Part shown: one piece after another, positions 37,819-49,100 of the stretch
How positions within the stretch are numbered: the stretch's first letter is position 1
Layout of the letters: each line of letters starts with the position of its first letter
Assembly (NCBI GenBank): GCA_947685225.1
Contig: CANTUV010000011.1
Span: 63,104,501-63,168,500, forward strand
Source of the DNA: Garcia nutans
Lineage: Eukaryota; Streptophyta; Magnoliopsida; Malpighiales; Euphorbiaceae
Reading direction: 5' to 3'
DNA length: 64,000 bases
Notes under the pieces: generated by a model
Seen by the model: the letters and a program-made list of their open reading frames with translations, nothing else
Databases searched by the model: none
Told to the model about the DNA's origin: nothing
Position numbers and translations under genes: made by a program

Positions 37819-39963
37819 GCCATAATAGAAATAGTTTTAACTATAAGTAAATATTATTTTTATATTAATTATTGAATATATAAAAACTTTAATTATATTT
37901 CATAAATTATATCATACTAATCTTTAAGAGTTATTTCATGTACTATATTTTCTATATTAATAAAAATAAATTAAAAAGATGCAAAAAAATCGGTTATTAT
38001 TTCGGTTCTTTAGTTCTCTGTAGTATAGTTCGGTTTGGTACGGTTTTCGGTCCAGGCATAGCTTAATATCCAGAGTCGTGTTATATTATAAAAAATTGGT
38101 ACGGTTTTATTTGGAGAAATTAAAAAAGTCAACGGATCTTTTTGGTTCTGGATATTTCGGTCTGGGTATTCGGATCGATCTGAATATCTTCAAGATTTGT
38201 GTTCAGCCCATTCTAATTCGAACATATTTGCACTACATGTGTATTGATTATTTCCTTTCTTACAGTATAATGGGAATTTTCTTTTACACAACGATCCATC
38301 ATTACAGCATCAAAACTTTATAGAGTCATCAAACTATAAAAAGCCATGTAGTGCATACTTTATACAAAAATGTCAATTATGCCATGTCACATGTGAACAT
38401 TTATATACATTTATGATTTTATTGGGCAATAGGGACTGAAAAACACTTCAACATTATTTTACTGTTTCAAATGCAAGTTTTATAAGAGAATTCAGGTACA
38501 TCGATCTAAATTGCTTGTTGATATTTTAGTTTTTTTTTTTCCTTGTTTGTTTTAGGAAATGACATGGCAGTATTTCTTTAAAACATTAACACGTGAATCT
38601 GATATTCAGGCCCCATTTGTTTTGCGAGAACACAACTTCTTTTACTTTGTGTTGCTTGGAACATTAAAAATAGTTGAATTATCAATTTGTATTTCTAGTA
38701 CATTGAGAAGGGGCAAGCATCTTTAAGTTTATGACCATGAAATTTATTCAGACCCACAAGGATTTTCCTTTTCATTTGTAGTTGAATGGAGAAAGTTGCA
38801 AAAAAAAAGGGGGTGAATTGCTGTTATCTCCAATTACTAGTGGTAACTAGGAGCTAGCAGTGATGAGTGGTGGCCAGTAGACTAACAGGCATTTGCCTAT
38901 ATAGTTTTTTGCCCTTTTATAAGTTGGTGAAAGTTCATAAATTGACCTGTTGCTGCTTTGAAAATGTGATGTCATTTTTTCTTGAGTGCTCTAAAACACT
39001 GGAAAATGCTGATAATGTGTTTTGGCAAGATATTTTGCACAAAACAAAGAAAGCCTTGGCAACATGCGGCTGTTCTTAGTCACCCTTTTGTTAGAGTTTG
39101 TATTTAGTTTTCATGTTTGTGATCATGTCATAAATATTACTCTAATGATAAAAAAATCATTTCAATATGCTAATAAATTAAAATAGATTGCATATAGTTA
39201 ATTAGGATATTTTAGCTTGGAGATCCAGAAATGATCTAGGCTTCTGCCACCTATATCATTTGAATGATATCTAGAACACCATCAAAGACAAAAACAATGC
39301 AAAAATAAATTATTTGCTTCTAGAACATCATTTAAAATCATATTGATGTTATAACATGATATTCACAGCACATTGAGAAGTTGTAGACAAACTTTCTTTA
39401 TCTTCATATGCAAGTTTTAGTTATAAATTTGTACACTTTTCATATCTCATCTATATTCTTTTTGTTTTTTTTTTCTTTTAACCTTTTGATCTATCTAATT
39501 TTTCTTTCAAGTTTCCATCTATTGAAAACAAAATTTCTTAAAATATTCCCTGGGCTTGTGGTAAAAAGTTTTGTATGATTGCATAGCATCTTGTATCCAA
39601 AGCCTGAATATAGAAAGAAAAACAACAAATATAGCTGAAAATTGAAACGTAATTTAGTTTCCAAGACCAAAAGTAGTAAAGGATTTTTTTCATCAAAGTG
39701 AAAAAAATAACAACTTAAGCAAAATTAGAATAAATGATGACTCATGAACTAGATAGGGAAACCAATAAAAAAGAAAACAACACACCAATCTGGTTGCTTA
39801 TTTATCTCGTTCCATTTGTCTCCTGCTTGACCTTGGTAGAATAGACAATATATGCACTTGTGGTCACCATGATCTTGTGGTCACTCTAAGACACCAATCA
39901 CATGAATCTGTCCAAGAATATATAGGGTTTAGACCTCAACACATAAAAAATTCCTAGCGACCC
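37819..39963. other. Spacer upstream of the MAKR6-like gene
   Basis: AT-rich. At about 37990-38060 there are 'cggtttggtacggttttcggtcc' type motifs, probably part of a degenerate DNA transposon that also includes 36066-36130. The final kilobase is the likely promoter region of the plus-strand MAKR6-like gene. No further gene was recognised. Confidence 0.4.
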
Positions 39964-40761
39964 ATGGAATCCTCACAACCTCTGGCGATTGAAAGTTTCT
40001 CTCGCAGTTGGTTAACAAGCATAAGTTCCCCCCTAGACGGCCTTGAGGAGTCACGGAGAGCATCTCTTGAGAGTTGCTATGAAGCTACCTCTGAAGAATT
40101 AGAGTACAAGATGCCAAAGTCAAAAAGATCTCTGGAAGAATTCCAGAACTTTGATTTTGATGTTCCTACTTCTCAATATGCTGATGCTCTTGTTCATGCT
40201 GATCAGCTTTTCTCTGAAGGCCTCATCAAGCCCATCTTCATCAACCAATCAAAGGTCTCCAGATCTTTGGAGTTAGTTCCTACAATTCATTCATCACTCT
40301 CTACAGCTGTTGTTCCAGCTGTTCGTATTCAGAGTAATATTTTGAAAAGATGGAGAAAATCATCAGAGCAAATCTTGCAGAAGTGTTTTAGATATCTGAG
40401 ACCTTCGTGCCATAGGATAACTGGAGCAAGAAAAAGTACAAGAGTCAATGATATTGATAGAAGAGCAAGGCAAGTTAAGAGCTGGAGCAATCAATCACCA
40501 CCAGCATCTCCAGGCATAAGTCATTCAGCATCTGATTGGTTTGATATTGAGAGCTCAATTTATGAGGCAGTTCTTCATTGCAAAAGATCAATAGGTATCC
40601 ATTGCTATCTCTTCTTTTTCTCAAATTATTGTGTGTAGGTTTTGAATCTCCAAATATTTATGATACTTATTTTCCTTTCTATTTTCAGAAAAATGATTGT
40701 TTCAGGGAAAGATAAATTGAAAGTAGAAACAAGTGAAGAGCTTCTAGAAATGCATGACTAG
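39964..40761 (+). CDS. MAKR6: Membrane-associated kinase regulator 6-like protein
   Basis: Two coding exons, 39964-40594 and 40706-40761, joined in phase (I-G codon split G|GG), give 228 residues. The N terminus MESSQPLAIESFSRSWL, the middle FDFDVPTSQYADALVHADQL with LFSEGLIKPIF, the basic region ILKRWRKSSEQIL and the C-terminal SSIYEAVLHCKRSIGK match the MAKR6 branch. MAKR proteins are small plant proteins related to BKI1 that sit at the plasma membrane through basic residues and modulate receptor kinases (family knowledge); no enzymatic domain is expected or seen. The donor reads GTATCCATT, which looks partly like a U12-type site, but the acceptor side lacks a U12 branch motif. No lesion was seen. 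The gene is not part of the conserved block formed by its neighbours. Confidence 0.82.
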
Positions 40762-41175
40762 AGAATAAACAGAAACTTGTTCTTTGTCCCATTTCTCTGT
40801 CCTCTATCCCCTTGGATGTTTATGTTCATTTTGTCTATTGAGCAAGCAGATCAAGCCTCTTTGTTGCCCACCTGTGGGAAATTTACTACTACTAAAATTA
40901 TATAGCACAAAATTTTCTTAGCATATGTATTTGATAATCAGTTTCGTTCATGTCCATAATGTTGTAGAGACTAAAGATACAAATTAGATTATTTATTGTG
41001 TCTTGTTCATCTTGTAAGATTAATAAATTTTCAAACTCTTCAAGTGATTAGTGTAACTAATTGTTGCTTTCACAATTCATTTAAAAATTCGTTGATTTTC
41101 AAATTATCTGGCCGGGAAAACAAGATGAGAAACCGATAGGTAAAGGTTTCAAAGAAGAATCTTTCAACCGATGAG

Positions 41176-41176
<1 letters not shown>

Positions 41177-41228
<52 letters not shown>

Positions 41229-41230
41229 TA
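41177..41230. repeat. (TTA)n microsatellite
   Basis: About 18 units of TTA/ATT, with a single interrupting C near the right end. Confidence 0.9.
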
Positions 41231-42195
41231 TACATACATAATGCTTTTTTTAAAAAATAAAATAAATTTAAAATAGCCGGCTTGCGTGTTATAAAGCTTT
41301 TGCAGGGCCCCTAAATGGTTAGGTTCTCACTTTTGTTTGTTTCTGCCATTTTGATGCTATGCTACCAATGCTGGATTTTGAAGCAGGTTGAGACCACAAG
41401 TCAAGCAATAATCGAACAGCACATTAGTGACTTTTTAACATAGAAGTTACATTGCTGTATTGAGGTTTAGATGACAAGCTTATTGGTTCAAAACTTTTCT
41501 TCTTAGAGATAATCCCATTCCCTATTTAATTATGCAAATGTCATTTTTAAACCTAGTACTTTATTTTCTGTCTTTATAAGATAAGAATTAGATCCGATTA
41601 TGGATAGAGTTTAAATTTTAAAATGTTAAATTTTTCATTGATTAAGATCCATTATTCGATATATGATCAGATCTAACTAATAAGAACTAGGAAATTTAAA
41701 AAAAAATCTCCATTGAAAGTTTAAATTAAAACAATGTAAAAACATATAAATAAATAAATAAACAAGAAAAATTACAAACCACACACTGTGTTCAGCTGGA
41801 GACAGAATATATATATATATATATATTATTCTGTTGTGAACGTTTGACAAGTGATATAAGGAGATTTGCCAATATTGTTAGCTAGCAAGAGAGACATGCA
41901 TGAGTTATTGAAAGGATTGTATAGTGCAAGACAAGGAGAAGGTGGGACATAGACAAATTATGCCAGGAGAAAAGTCATACAATGATACTATCAGTTTGTG
42001 TTTTCCTCTTGAAACCAAATTAATTGGTGAGGAAAACACCATAAAATGATTCCAATTTTTAATTTGTAGCTAGAAATTTAGCAGACACAAGGGACCCAAA
42101 CCAAACCACATCCTATTTGTCTTCGCTAACTGACCAAATATCCTTACTGTCTTTACCTACTAGACATACTGGTTTGGTTCTCCAATGCTTCTTGA

Positions 42196-42219
42196 CCCCC
42201 CCCCCCCCCCCCCCCCCCC
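42196..42219. repeat. Homopolymer of 24 C
   Basis: An uninterrupted run of 24 cytosines in otherwise AT-rich DNA. Such runs are rare in plant chromosomes and error-prone in sequencing. Confidence 0.95.
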
Positions 42220-43677
42220 GACGATGACTTTAGTAATCTATTTCCTGGAATTCCTCAAATTGATTATCACTTATCAATTATCACCATCAAACAATTATAC
42301 CCAGAATAATATATTTATTTTATTGGCAATTTTGATAATAAATTTTCAACTCATAACACACTATATTAATTAACTAATCATTCACATCTTATTTTTTGTA
42401 GTAAATGAAGTCTCCTCAATCCTCATAATCAATACAGGAGAAAGAAAAACAAGCAAAAAAAAAACAGAGAGAGGACAATGCATGGGGACCAAAACTTTGT
42501 TAGATTGCCTCTTTTTTAACTATTAAAAGCCCAACAATGTTAACGAGTCTTAAATCTGTCCAAAAACTCTAATATCTCCACATTGAAACTGGGAATCAAA
42601 CACAAAGAAACTTGTACAAGTAATAATTAATTAGCTCCAGTTATTTCCATTTTGAAAATGAATAGGCATTTAGGCAAGGTCTTAACAATTTTGGAAATAC
42701 CAGCTCCAAACAATTTGCTTAAAGATCATAAGACTCCACTTTTTCATGACCAAATTTAGGGGACCAGTGCCTTACTTTGCCATTCCTTCTTCTCCTCTTT
42801 GTTGTTTGTGAACTTTGTCTTATTATAAACTCAAGAGGCAATTATTGGAACTTTATCCTTGTTTGGATTTCTCTTCCTTTGTGAAGCTCTCAATTTGTGA
42901 TAGAAATTTTACCGTCCCTCGATTCCAGCCTTAGATCTAAGGCTATAGTTGGCATTTTTGCCGGTGGTAGCTCTAAATCTCTCGTCTTCTCTCTCTCTTT
43001 TTCTAAGTCTCCATTTTTTAGCCTTTTTTTTTTGTTTTTGTTGGGAGTTAAGAAAACTCCCAGATGAAAACATCTTTAGTTTTATCGTTTTTGGACTCTT
43101 TAAAGCTTCTTATCGATGTTTTTCTTTCAGATTTGGGTTTTAGAGCTTTAAGATCACATCTTTCGATCCAAATAAATCTTTTCTCAAATCTTTTGTTTTT
43201 TAATCTTCTTTTGATAGTTGGCCCACAACTTTTATCTCCTCCTATATCTCTATTACATTTTCACGAATAAGCTCCTTCAGGAGCTTTGGTAAAACCCTTC
43301 TTCTAGTGTGGCTCTGTCTTTAGTGGGTTTTCACTTCCTCTATAGCCCTAATATAGGATTTATAGTCATTTTCTTCCCTCAACAATTTCAAGATTTGAGG
43401 ATGCATAGAATAGCAGAGTTGCTCATATTTTCAACATTCTTTTGTTAAATCGATTCCGGTGGACAAACAATCTATTGATTCTGCATATTTTCTCAGATCT
43501 GGGCCTTCTTAATTTTTATGGCCGTTCTTTGAAGAGTTCTTTCAAGCTTAATTTTTTGTGCTTTACCATAAGGAGAATGCCGAAGATCTATTTTGTATTG
43601 TCGTTTTATTGTGTTAGTTGCCTTAGTTTATTTTTTGTTTTGTTCTTCTTTTCTGTTTGGGTTCCCTTTTCTTTCTG

Positions 43678-44020
43678 TTTTTTTTTTTTTTTTATACAAA
43701 GGAGGGAATACCCAATTAAATTCTTATGACACGAGGCTAAGCGATCTGCTGACGATCTGTCTCTAAAACCACACGAGCTGGTAAAGGAGTAACAAAAAAC
43801 TTATCAACCGAAACAGCTTTAACAACCAGATTAGCTAAGATATCAGCAATCTTATTGTCTTCTCCAAATACATGCTATAGTTTCACTATCCATTGCATAT
43901 TCATGAACAAATTAAACTGACTTGAAAAGTTAGCAAAACGAAACTGAAAGAATCATTTGTAGAAATTATTCTAAAACTTTTCATAAAATCCATCTCAATG
44001 ATAACCTTTATGTAACATTG
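43678..44020 (-). mobile_element. 3' fragment of an L1-like LINE (RNase H end plus poly-A)
   Basis: On the minus strand the DNA reads KVIIEMDFMKSFRIIS and, after a frame change, FANFSSQFNL and HVFGEDNKIADILANL, then continues to a stop. This is the pattern of the C-terminal RNase H domain of plant L1-type LINEs (the 'GEDNKIAD.LAN' block). A run of 16 T on the plus strand (43678-43693) corresponds to the element's poly-A tail. At least one stop and one frameshift are present. The 5' limit at about 44020 is approximate. Confidence 0.7.
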
Positions 44021-44159
44021 TTGTCATGCTAGTTTATTATGTCTTTTTTATGTTCTTAGTTTATTTTCTTTTATTTATTTTGTCTATTTTTTTAAAAGAA
44101 TGATAAGATACGTTAAACTTGCGAAAAACTATTCAGTAACAATACACGTAAATAGTGGG

Positions 44160-44530
44160 GGTGATTAGTTGTCCAGTCAGGTCTTCTTCCTTCTAATAAA
44201 AAAAGGGAAATTATTGACTCATTATTTAATTGTTTCTCATTTTTTGGATAACATGCTTTAATATTTAATGAAATTTTCTTCCTTCATAAAAAAAGGGGCA
44301 ATTATTGGAATAATTATATGCTACAACCGTTGTAGCAATAAATGCCTACAACGGACTAATGAGATTCTTACACGTAGATTAAATGATTCATTTCATTGGT
44401 CCGTTGTAGGCATTTAATCTACGTGTAAGAATCTCATTTGTCCGTTGTAGATATTTATTGCTACAACGGTTGTAGCATATAATTATTCCAATTATTGACT
44501 CATTTTTTAATTGCTTCTCATTTTTGAATT
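44160..44530. repeat. Direct duplication flanking and containing the hairpin MITE
   Basis: The block 'ttccttctaataaaaaaagg...attattgactcatt...ttctcattttt' at about 44188-44240 is repeated at about 44279-44525. The second copy is split by the 181-bp hairpin element at 44308-44488. Confidence 0.75.
44308..44488. mobile_element. Hairpin MITE with a 9-bp target-site duplication (Mutator-like)
   Basis: Left arm 44308-44385 and right arm 44411-44488 are near-perfect inverted repeats of about 78 bp around a 25-bp loop. Each arm carries the inner palindrome GCTACAACCGTTGTAGC. The flanking 9-mers are identical: caattattg at 44299-44307 and 44489-44497. A 9-bp duplication with long inverted repeats suggests a Mutator-type foldback MITE. 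There is no coding capacity. Confidence 0.85.
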
Positions 44531-44699
44531 ACGAGCTCTTTCAAATCTCTTATTTAATACGGTATATGAGAATGCCTTATTTTTTTAAAAAAGTAGAAAT
44601 TATTTTAGTAAGCTGAAATTTCTTAAATTGAGTTAAAATAAAATAATTATAATTTATATCTATATTACATATATAAAAGCCAATAATGGAATAAATATT

Positions 44700-45517
44700 T
44701 TAAGAGGGGTGGCGATTTTGTTATTCTTTCACTCGCCAACTGGATTGAGAATCACAACCTTGGAAATGGCAATAATGTTTCCAGTCACTTGCTATTGGAA
44801 GCAAACATCAGTGACATTGATGAAGTGGGTGAAATCCTAAATAAACATTGTCCATCAGCTGGTAGTGTTGTTCAAGTGTTGAATGGGTGTGGTGTTAAGG
44901 CAATAAACACTTTAATTTCACGGATTTTGAAAAGGTTTAGCAATGATTGGATCCCAGCACTTGGGGTATTCACTTGGGCAAAAGAACAATCAGGTTATGT
45001 GCATACACCTGAGTTATATAATTCGAGGGTTGATATCTTAGGGAAGCGCAAGAAGTTCAGTCTCATGCGGAAATTAGTCAAGGAAATGGAGGAGTTAAAT
45101 GGCTATATTTCGTTGGTAACTATGAGTAAGTTAATGAGGCGTTTTGCTAAGGCTGGTAAATATGAGGATGCTATTGAGGCATTTAGAGGAATTGATAAAT
45201 ATGGTATCAGTGAAAATGTGGAGGCATTGAATATACTAACGGATGCATTGGCTAAGGGAGGAAGTGTTGAGCATGCTTATTATGTGTTTATGGAGTTCAA
45301 GGATTGTATACCTGTGGATTCTCATAGTTACAATGTTCTGATACATGGACATTGCGTTGCAAGAAAAATAGACGATGCAAAAAAGACAATGGATGAAATG
45401 GAGAAACATTGGTTTTACCCTAATGTTTTGTCATACACTTGTTTAAAAGATTACAGTATTTACTTATTAAGGCCGAGCAGGAAAAAAATTACAATGCATA
45501 CTGGCTATGAAAAGTGA
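44700..45517 (+). pseudogene. Truncated pentatricopeptide repeat (PPR) gene fragment
   Basis: An open frame shows several PPR-type helical repeats: LISRILKRFSNDWIPALGVF, LYNSRVDILGKRKKFSLMRK, MSKLMRRFAKAGKYEDAIEA, LNILTDALAKGGSVEHAYYV and YNVLIHGHCVARKIDDAKKT. The frame is open upstream of the nominal ATG at 44789 back to about 44710. PPR similarity ends abruptly after VLSYTCL (about 45445), after which the sequence is unrelated and reaches a stop at 45517. Full PPR proteins of this kind have roughly 400-600 residues and an organelle transit peptide, so this is a fragment lacking both ends. PPR proteins bind organellar RNA (family knowledge), but this copy is probably inactive. The start coordinate is approximate. 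Confidence 0.8.
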
Positions 45518-45572
45518 TTTTGGGCATTAAAATTTAACTCGGTTAATTAGGCAAGTCGAACAAAATTAATAT

Positions 45573-45578
45573 AAAAAA
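45573..45578 (-). terminator. RNA polymerase III terminator of tRNA-Leu
   Basis: Six consecutive T in the sense of the tRNA, four bases after its 3' end. Confidence 0.8.
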
Positions 45579-45581
45579 CGA

Positions 45582-45665
45582 TGTCAGAAGTGGGATTTGA
45601 ACCCACGCCCTCTCTCGAAGACCAGAACTTGAGTCTGGCGCCTTAGACCACTCGGCCATCCTGAC
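45582..45665 (-). tRNA. tRNA-Leu (CAA)
   Basis: The minus strand starts GTCAGGATGGCCGAGTGG and ends CTTCTGAC plus the discriminator base A (45582). The acceptor stem pairs through all seven positions with one G-T. The anticodon stem CCAGA/TCTGG encloses CAA (45631-45629), which reads UUG leucine codons. The long variable arm is typical of leucine tRNA. The B-box-like GGTTCAAATCC is present, and a T6 run just downstream (45573-45578 on the plus strand) fits RNA polymerase III termination. No intron. Confidence 0.97.
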
Positions 45666-46174
45666 TTGACGCTCACCTGTTTTTAATTTGAAACTTAAAG
45701 GCTGTCCATTGGTACTTGCGGTGCGTTTTATTTGGAATTTGCAGAAGGGCTCTCCGTGTCCCGGCTTTCCTTTTGTCCACCTTTGTTTGTCTCACCGTTG
45801 AGCTCCGGCGACAGTAGCAGAATCGGAGTTTCGGTGAATTAAGGTATCACTTCCTTTTTTTTTTTGGAAATAGTATCACTGATTTTGTTGATTCTATACG
45901 TGGTCGTGAATCGTGATTTGTTCAATTATATCGATTTCTCTAGATTGAGACACCGGTACTTGGAAAAAAAATTTAAATATCTTAAAGTTCGATATTTAAC
46001 GCATATGAATTAGATTAGCAATTTCAATTCTTTTGAACTTTGTTTTGATTTTCTATAATCTATTTGTTTCTTCGACATGTTCTCTTTAGTTGCCATGGCA
46101 TCTTTTGATTGTTTCTTCGAAATGTCGTTTAGCTGACAGCATTATTTTTCTTTTTTCTTTACCGTTTCACAGCA
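45666..46174 (+). other. Promoter, 5' untranslated region and leader intron of the 59K gene
   Basis: GC-richer DNA at 45700-45840 is probably the promoter and first untranslated exon. A donor-like 'aag|gtatcac' at about 45843 and an acceptor 'tttcacag' just before the start codon suggest an intron in the 5' untranslated region. This is inferred from splice motifs only. Confidence 0.5.
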
Positions 46175-49100
46175 ATGAATCAAGTTCCATTTCATGCGGC
46201 TCCAGCACCTCCTTGGCTGCCAATGTTGCCACCCAACCCACCACAGTCTAGCTGTTTTTGGCAGACCACAAATGTGCATCATCTGCTCAGAGAATTAAAA
46301 GAGACTCTGATTCTTGCAAAGCAATGTACTCTTTCTTTCTTTCAATCTTTATTATATATTTGATTGGGATATAAAGTTATATGTATATATTCTTTCCAGT
46401 TTTGAATATGGATAATCTTTGGAACATATAATCAAATTACTAGTCTTGACAGGCAAAAGGAACTAGAGGTTTTGATGACGATGAAAGATGCTAAAGGATC
46501 CGTGGAACATGGAGAAATGGGGAACATTGGCCCTTTTGCTTCTACCTTTTCCAAGTACTTAGAAGACAGGAAAATTGTTTTGAAAGCACAAGAGTCACTT
46601 TCTGTGGATGCTGCTTGCTCTTTGATGTCAAAATTAAGAGCTCAGCTTGAGGCATTTCGATCTATCATAGATGGAGCAAGTAACTGGGAGGAGAGATCAG
46701 CAGCAATTAGATTGTCTAATAAAATACTGAAGGCCAAGCGAAATAAACTTTGGAGGAAGAGAAAGAGAAAACGCATTACAGAAATGCTTGCAAAGGTGAT
46801 TTTTCTATTTTCATTGCTTTGTTGCCTGCTGGCTTCTTTTATTCTCTTTTTGTGATCTTGTTTGATTAATTTTCATATCTTGTTTGATTAATTTTCATAC
46901 TGTGATGTTCAGAAGCGAGAACCATTTGACCAAGCTGATCATGAAGCTGATGAGTGGAGGGCTAGGGAGATCGCCAAGGATGCTGCACAACTCAAGGTAT
47001 TTGAATTTTATGTTCTTAACTGTTACAAGTATCATTTTTCGTATGTGGTGTTTGGAAATCCACGGTTCTGTGATTTTCTATTGGTTGTTTATCATGTATT
47101 TAGTGATATTATTATTATACAATCAAATCAGATTGGACTTGACAAAGAAACCAGTCATGCTATTGGTTTAAACTTGAACACAATCAGTGATTAAGCTCAA
47201 GGACACCTTAAAAAAATTTGGTGTTCAATCTTGCTAATGCTAGAATGTCGCTTTTTCCTAGTATCAAAAGCATATTTTGCACTAGATGAACAAAGCAAGG
47301 TCTGTTCATTGCACAAAAACAGTGAACTCTTGATGTGATAAAATGTTTATCTTTATTGCTAAGAGTACACTGGATGGCGACTAATGGCAATATTGAAATG
47401 AATTAACTTTTATTTACAAGTAAATATTTCTACAAAAAAGTTGTATCAATATTACAATAAATTTCTAGCAGGCGAGCAAGAGTGTATTGCTAATTACAGA
47501 CCTAGTGAGGCTCTATAAATAGCATTTTGAAACTTGCAAGAACACAAGCACGCTGCAGCTTCCCTTTTCTCTTAAAAAAATTATCTTCTCATCCCCTTTG
47601 GTGAATTGTTATAATTTTTTGTTGGAAGATAACATTGCACTGATTTGTATGTTCTTTTTCCCTGGTTTCATGAACAAATTCAATCCAGCATGCTCTTTAT
47701 TATGCATATTTACACTTTTCCTTTGCTTTGCTTCACATACTGTCCTGCTGTCTTTATAACTGTGTAGTTGTACAGTTTCTTTGATTACAGTAATTATATA
47801 AAATGTTTTGTGCTCGTTATGTTATACTAGCCAATCTAATTATTTTGTTTGAACAATGGAACACTTGTATGATTCAAGTGAAACCACTATACTTTGAAGA
47901 TCTTATTCATTATGTTGATTTTAGTTGTGTCTGAAGTTTGTATGAGCTTAATAAGTATAATTGGAACGGGGTGGTTGCAGATGGAAAAGATGAAGGAGAT
48001 TGCAAAGCTTAAAGTGAAAGAAGAGAGAAGGAGACTAGAATCTGAGGTGAAATTTTGTGAAATAATTTCCTCTTTTGATACTTGAGGATCTAATATATAA
48101 TGGTTATAATATGAAACACAATAATCAATATAGCATGAATTGAGGCCTATCTACAGCATATCATGTTTTTATTATTTTTTTTGGAGAACAGGAACATCTT
48201 TTTCTTGTTTTTGTTGTTTGACTCTTGTGTAGTTGTCTTAGCGTGTGAATGAATTCTGGTCTGATTTTCCTCAAGCTTTATCCCTTAGCAAAGAATGGTT
48301 AGATACGTAAGGCATATCTACTTGAAACTACCAAAAATTTCCCACTTGCTTTCATTTGTCAAAGCTAGAATGAGAACCACTTTTCATCCCTGTCTTTCCA
48401 TCTGTCTGTATGAAAGACCTGTCTTATCTGTACATTTATTCATTGAACTGTTCAAAGATACCTTGTTGAAACATTTGTCATCAAATGTTACATTTTGTGT
48501 TTTTTTTTTCTTTTTCTTTTGTTTTTCCTTTTCCTTTGTGCAGTGGATATTCAAACTAATATAATGTTATATGTTTCAGCTTGAGCTGGTTTTGATGGTG
48601 GAGAAGTTGCAGGAATTACGATCCATGAGGATCCAAAAATTGAAAAAACAAGGTTTGCCTGATAAAAGTTCTCCTGCCTTTTGTTTACAGTATGCCTGGT
48701 CTAAACTGTCCTGATAAGATGTTTTATGCTTGCATCTGTATGATAACCAGATATTTTATGCTCGCATCAGTATGATAGCACAACTGAACATATAACTGCA
48801 CTTTAATTGCTATCATATGACTCTGGTGCATTAGATTTAAACTTGAAACGAAAGTTGATAATTATTTTAACCTGCATAAAATTTTAGATTAACTTGATTA
48901 AAATGATTATGAATTCAAAATTTTAGTTTATGTTCTTTCTTTATCATGTGCTAACATTCACGGTATAATATTATGCGGTGTCTATTGCACAGGATTTTTT
49001 TTCCTATTGGAACTAATAATATTGTTGGTTTCATACTCATGCAGGACATTTTCTTCCAGAGGAGGATGACAAGTTTCTTGAGAGAGTTCGAGCTGCAGTT

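Larger units (their letters stand above)
40762..43677. other. Intergenic DNA with simple repeats and a pyrimidine-rich stretch
   Basis: Contains a (TTA)n microsatellite (41177-41230), a (TA)n run (about 41808-41825) and a 24-base C run (42196-42219). 42770-43680 is C/T-rich with long T runs and could be a transposon leader or part of an untranslated region; no protein family is recognised in it. Confidence 0.45.

Noticed and set aside
36060..38070. A hAT-like element split by the LINE, suggested by 'acggttccgtcc' on the left and 'tacggttttcggtcc' on the right.
   Set aside because: The two motifs lie in the same orientation rather than inverted, so the ends are not supported.
40595..40705. 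MAKR6 intron with a GTATCC donor, resembling a U12-type intron next to a minor-spliceosome gene.
   Set aside because: The sequence before the acceptor has no TTCCTTAAC-like branch motif, and the donor departs from the U12 consensus after GTATCC.
42770..43680. Pyrimidine-rich stretch with several open frames, considered as a gene.
   Set aside because: The translations are Phe/Leu/Ser-rich and biased by T runs, with no motif and no splice structure.
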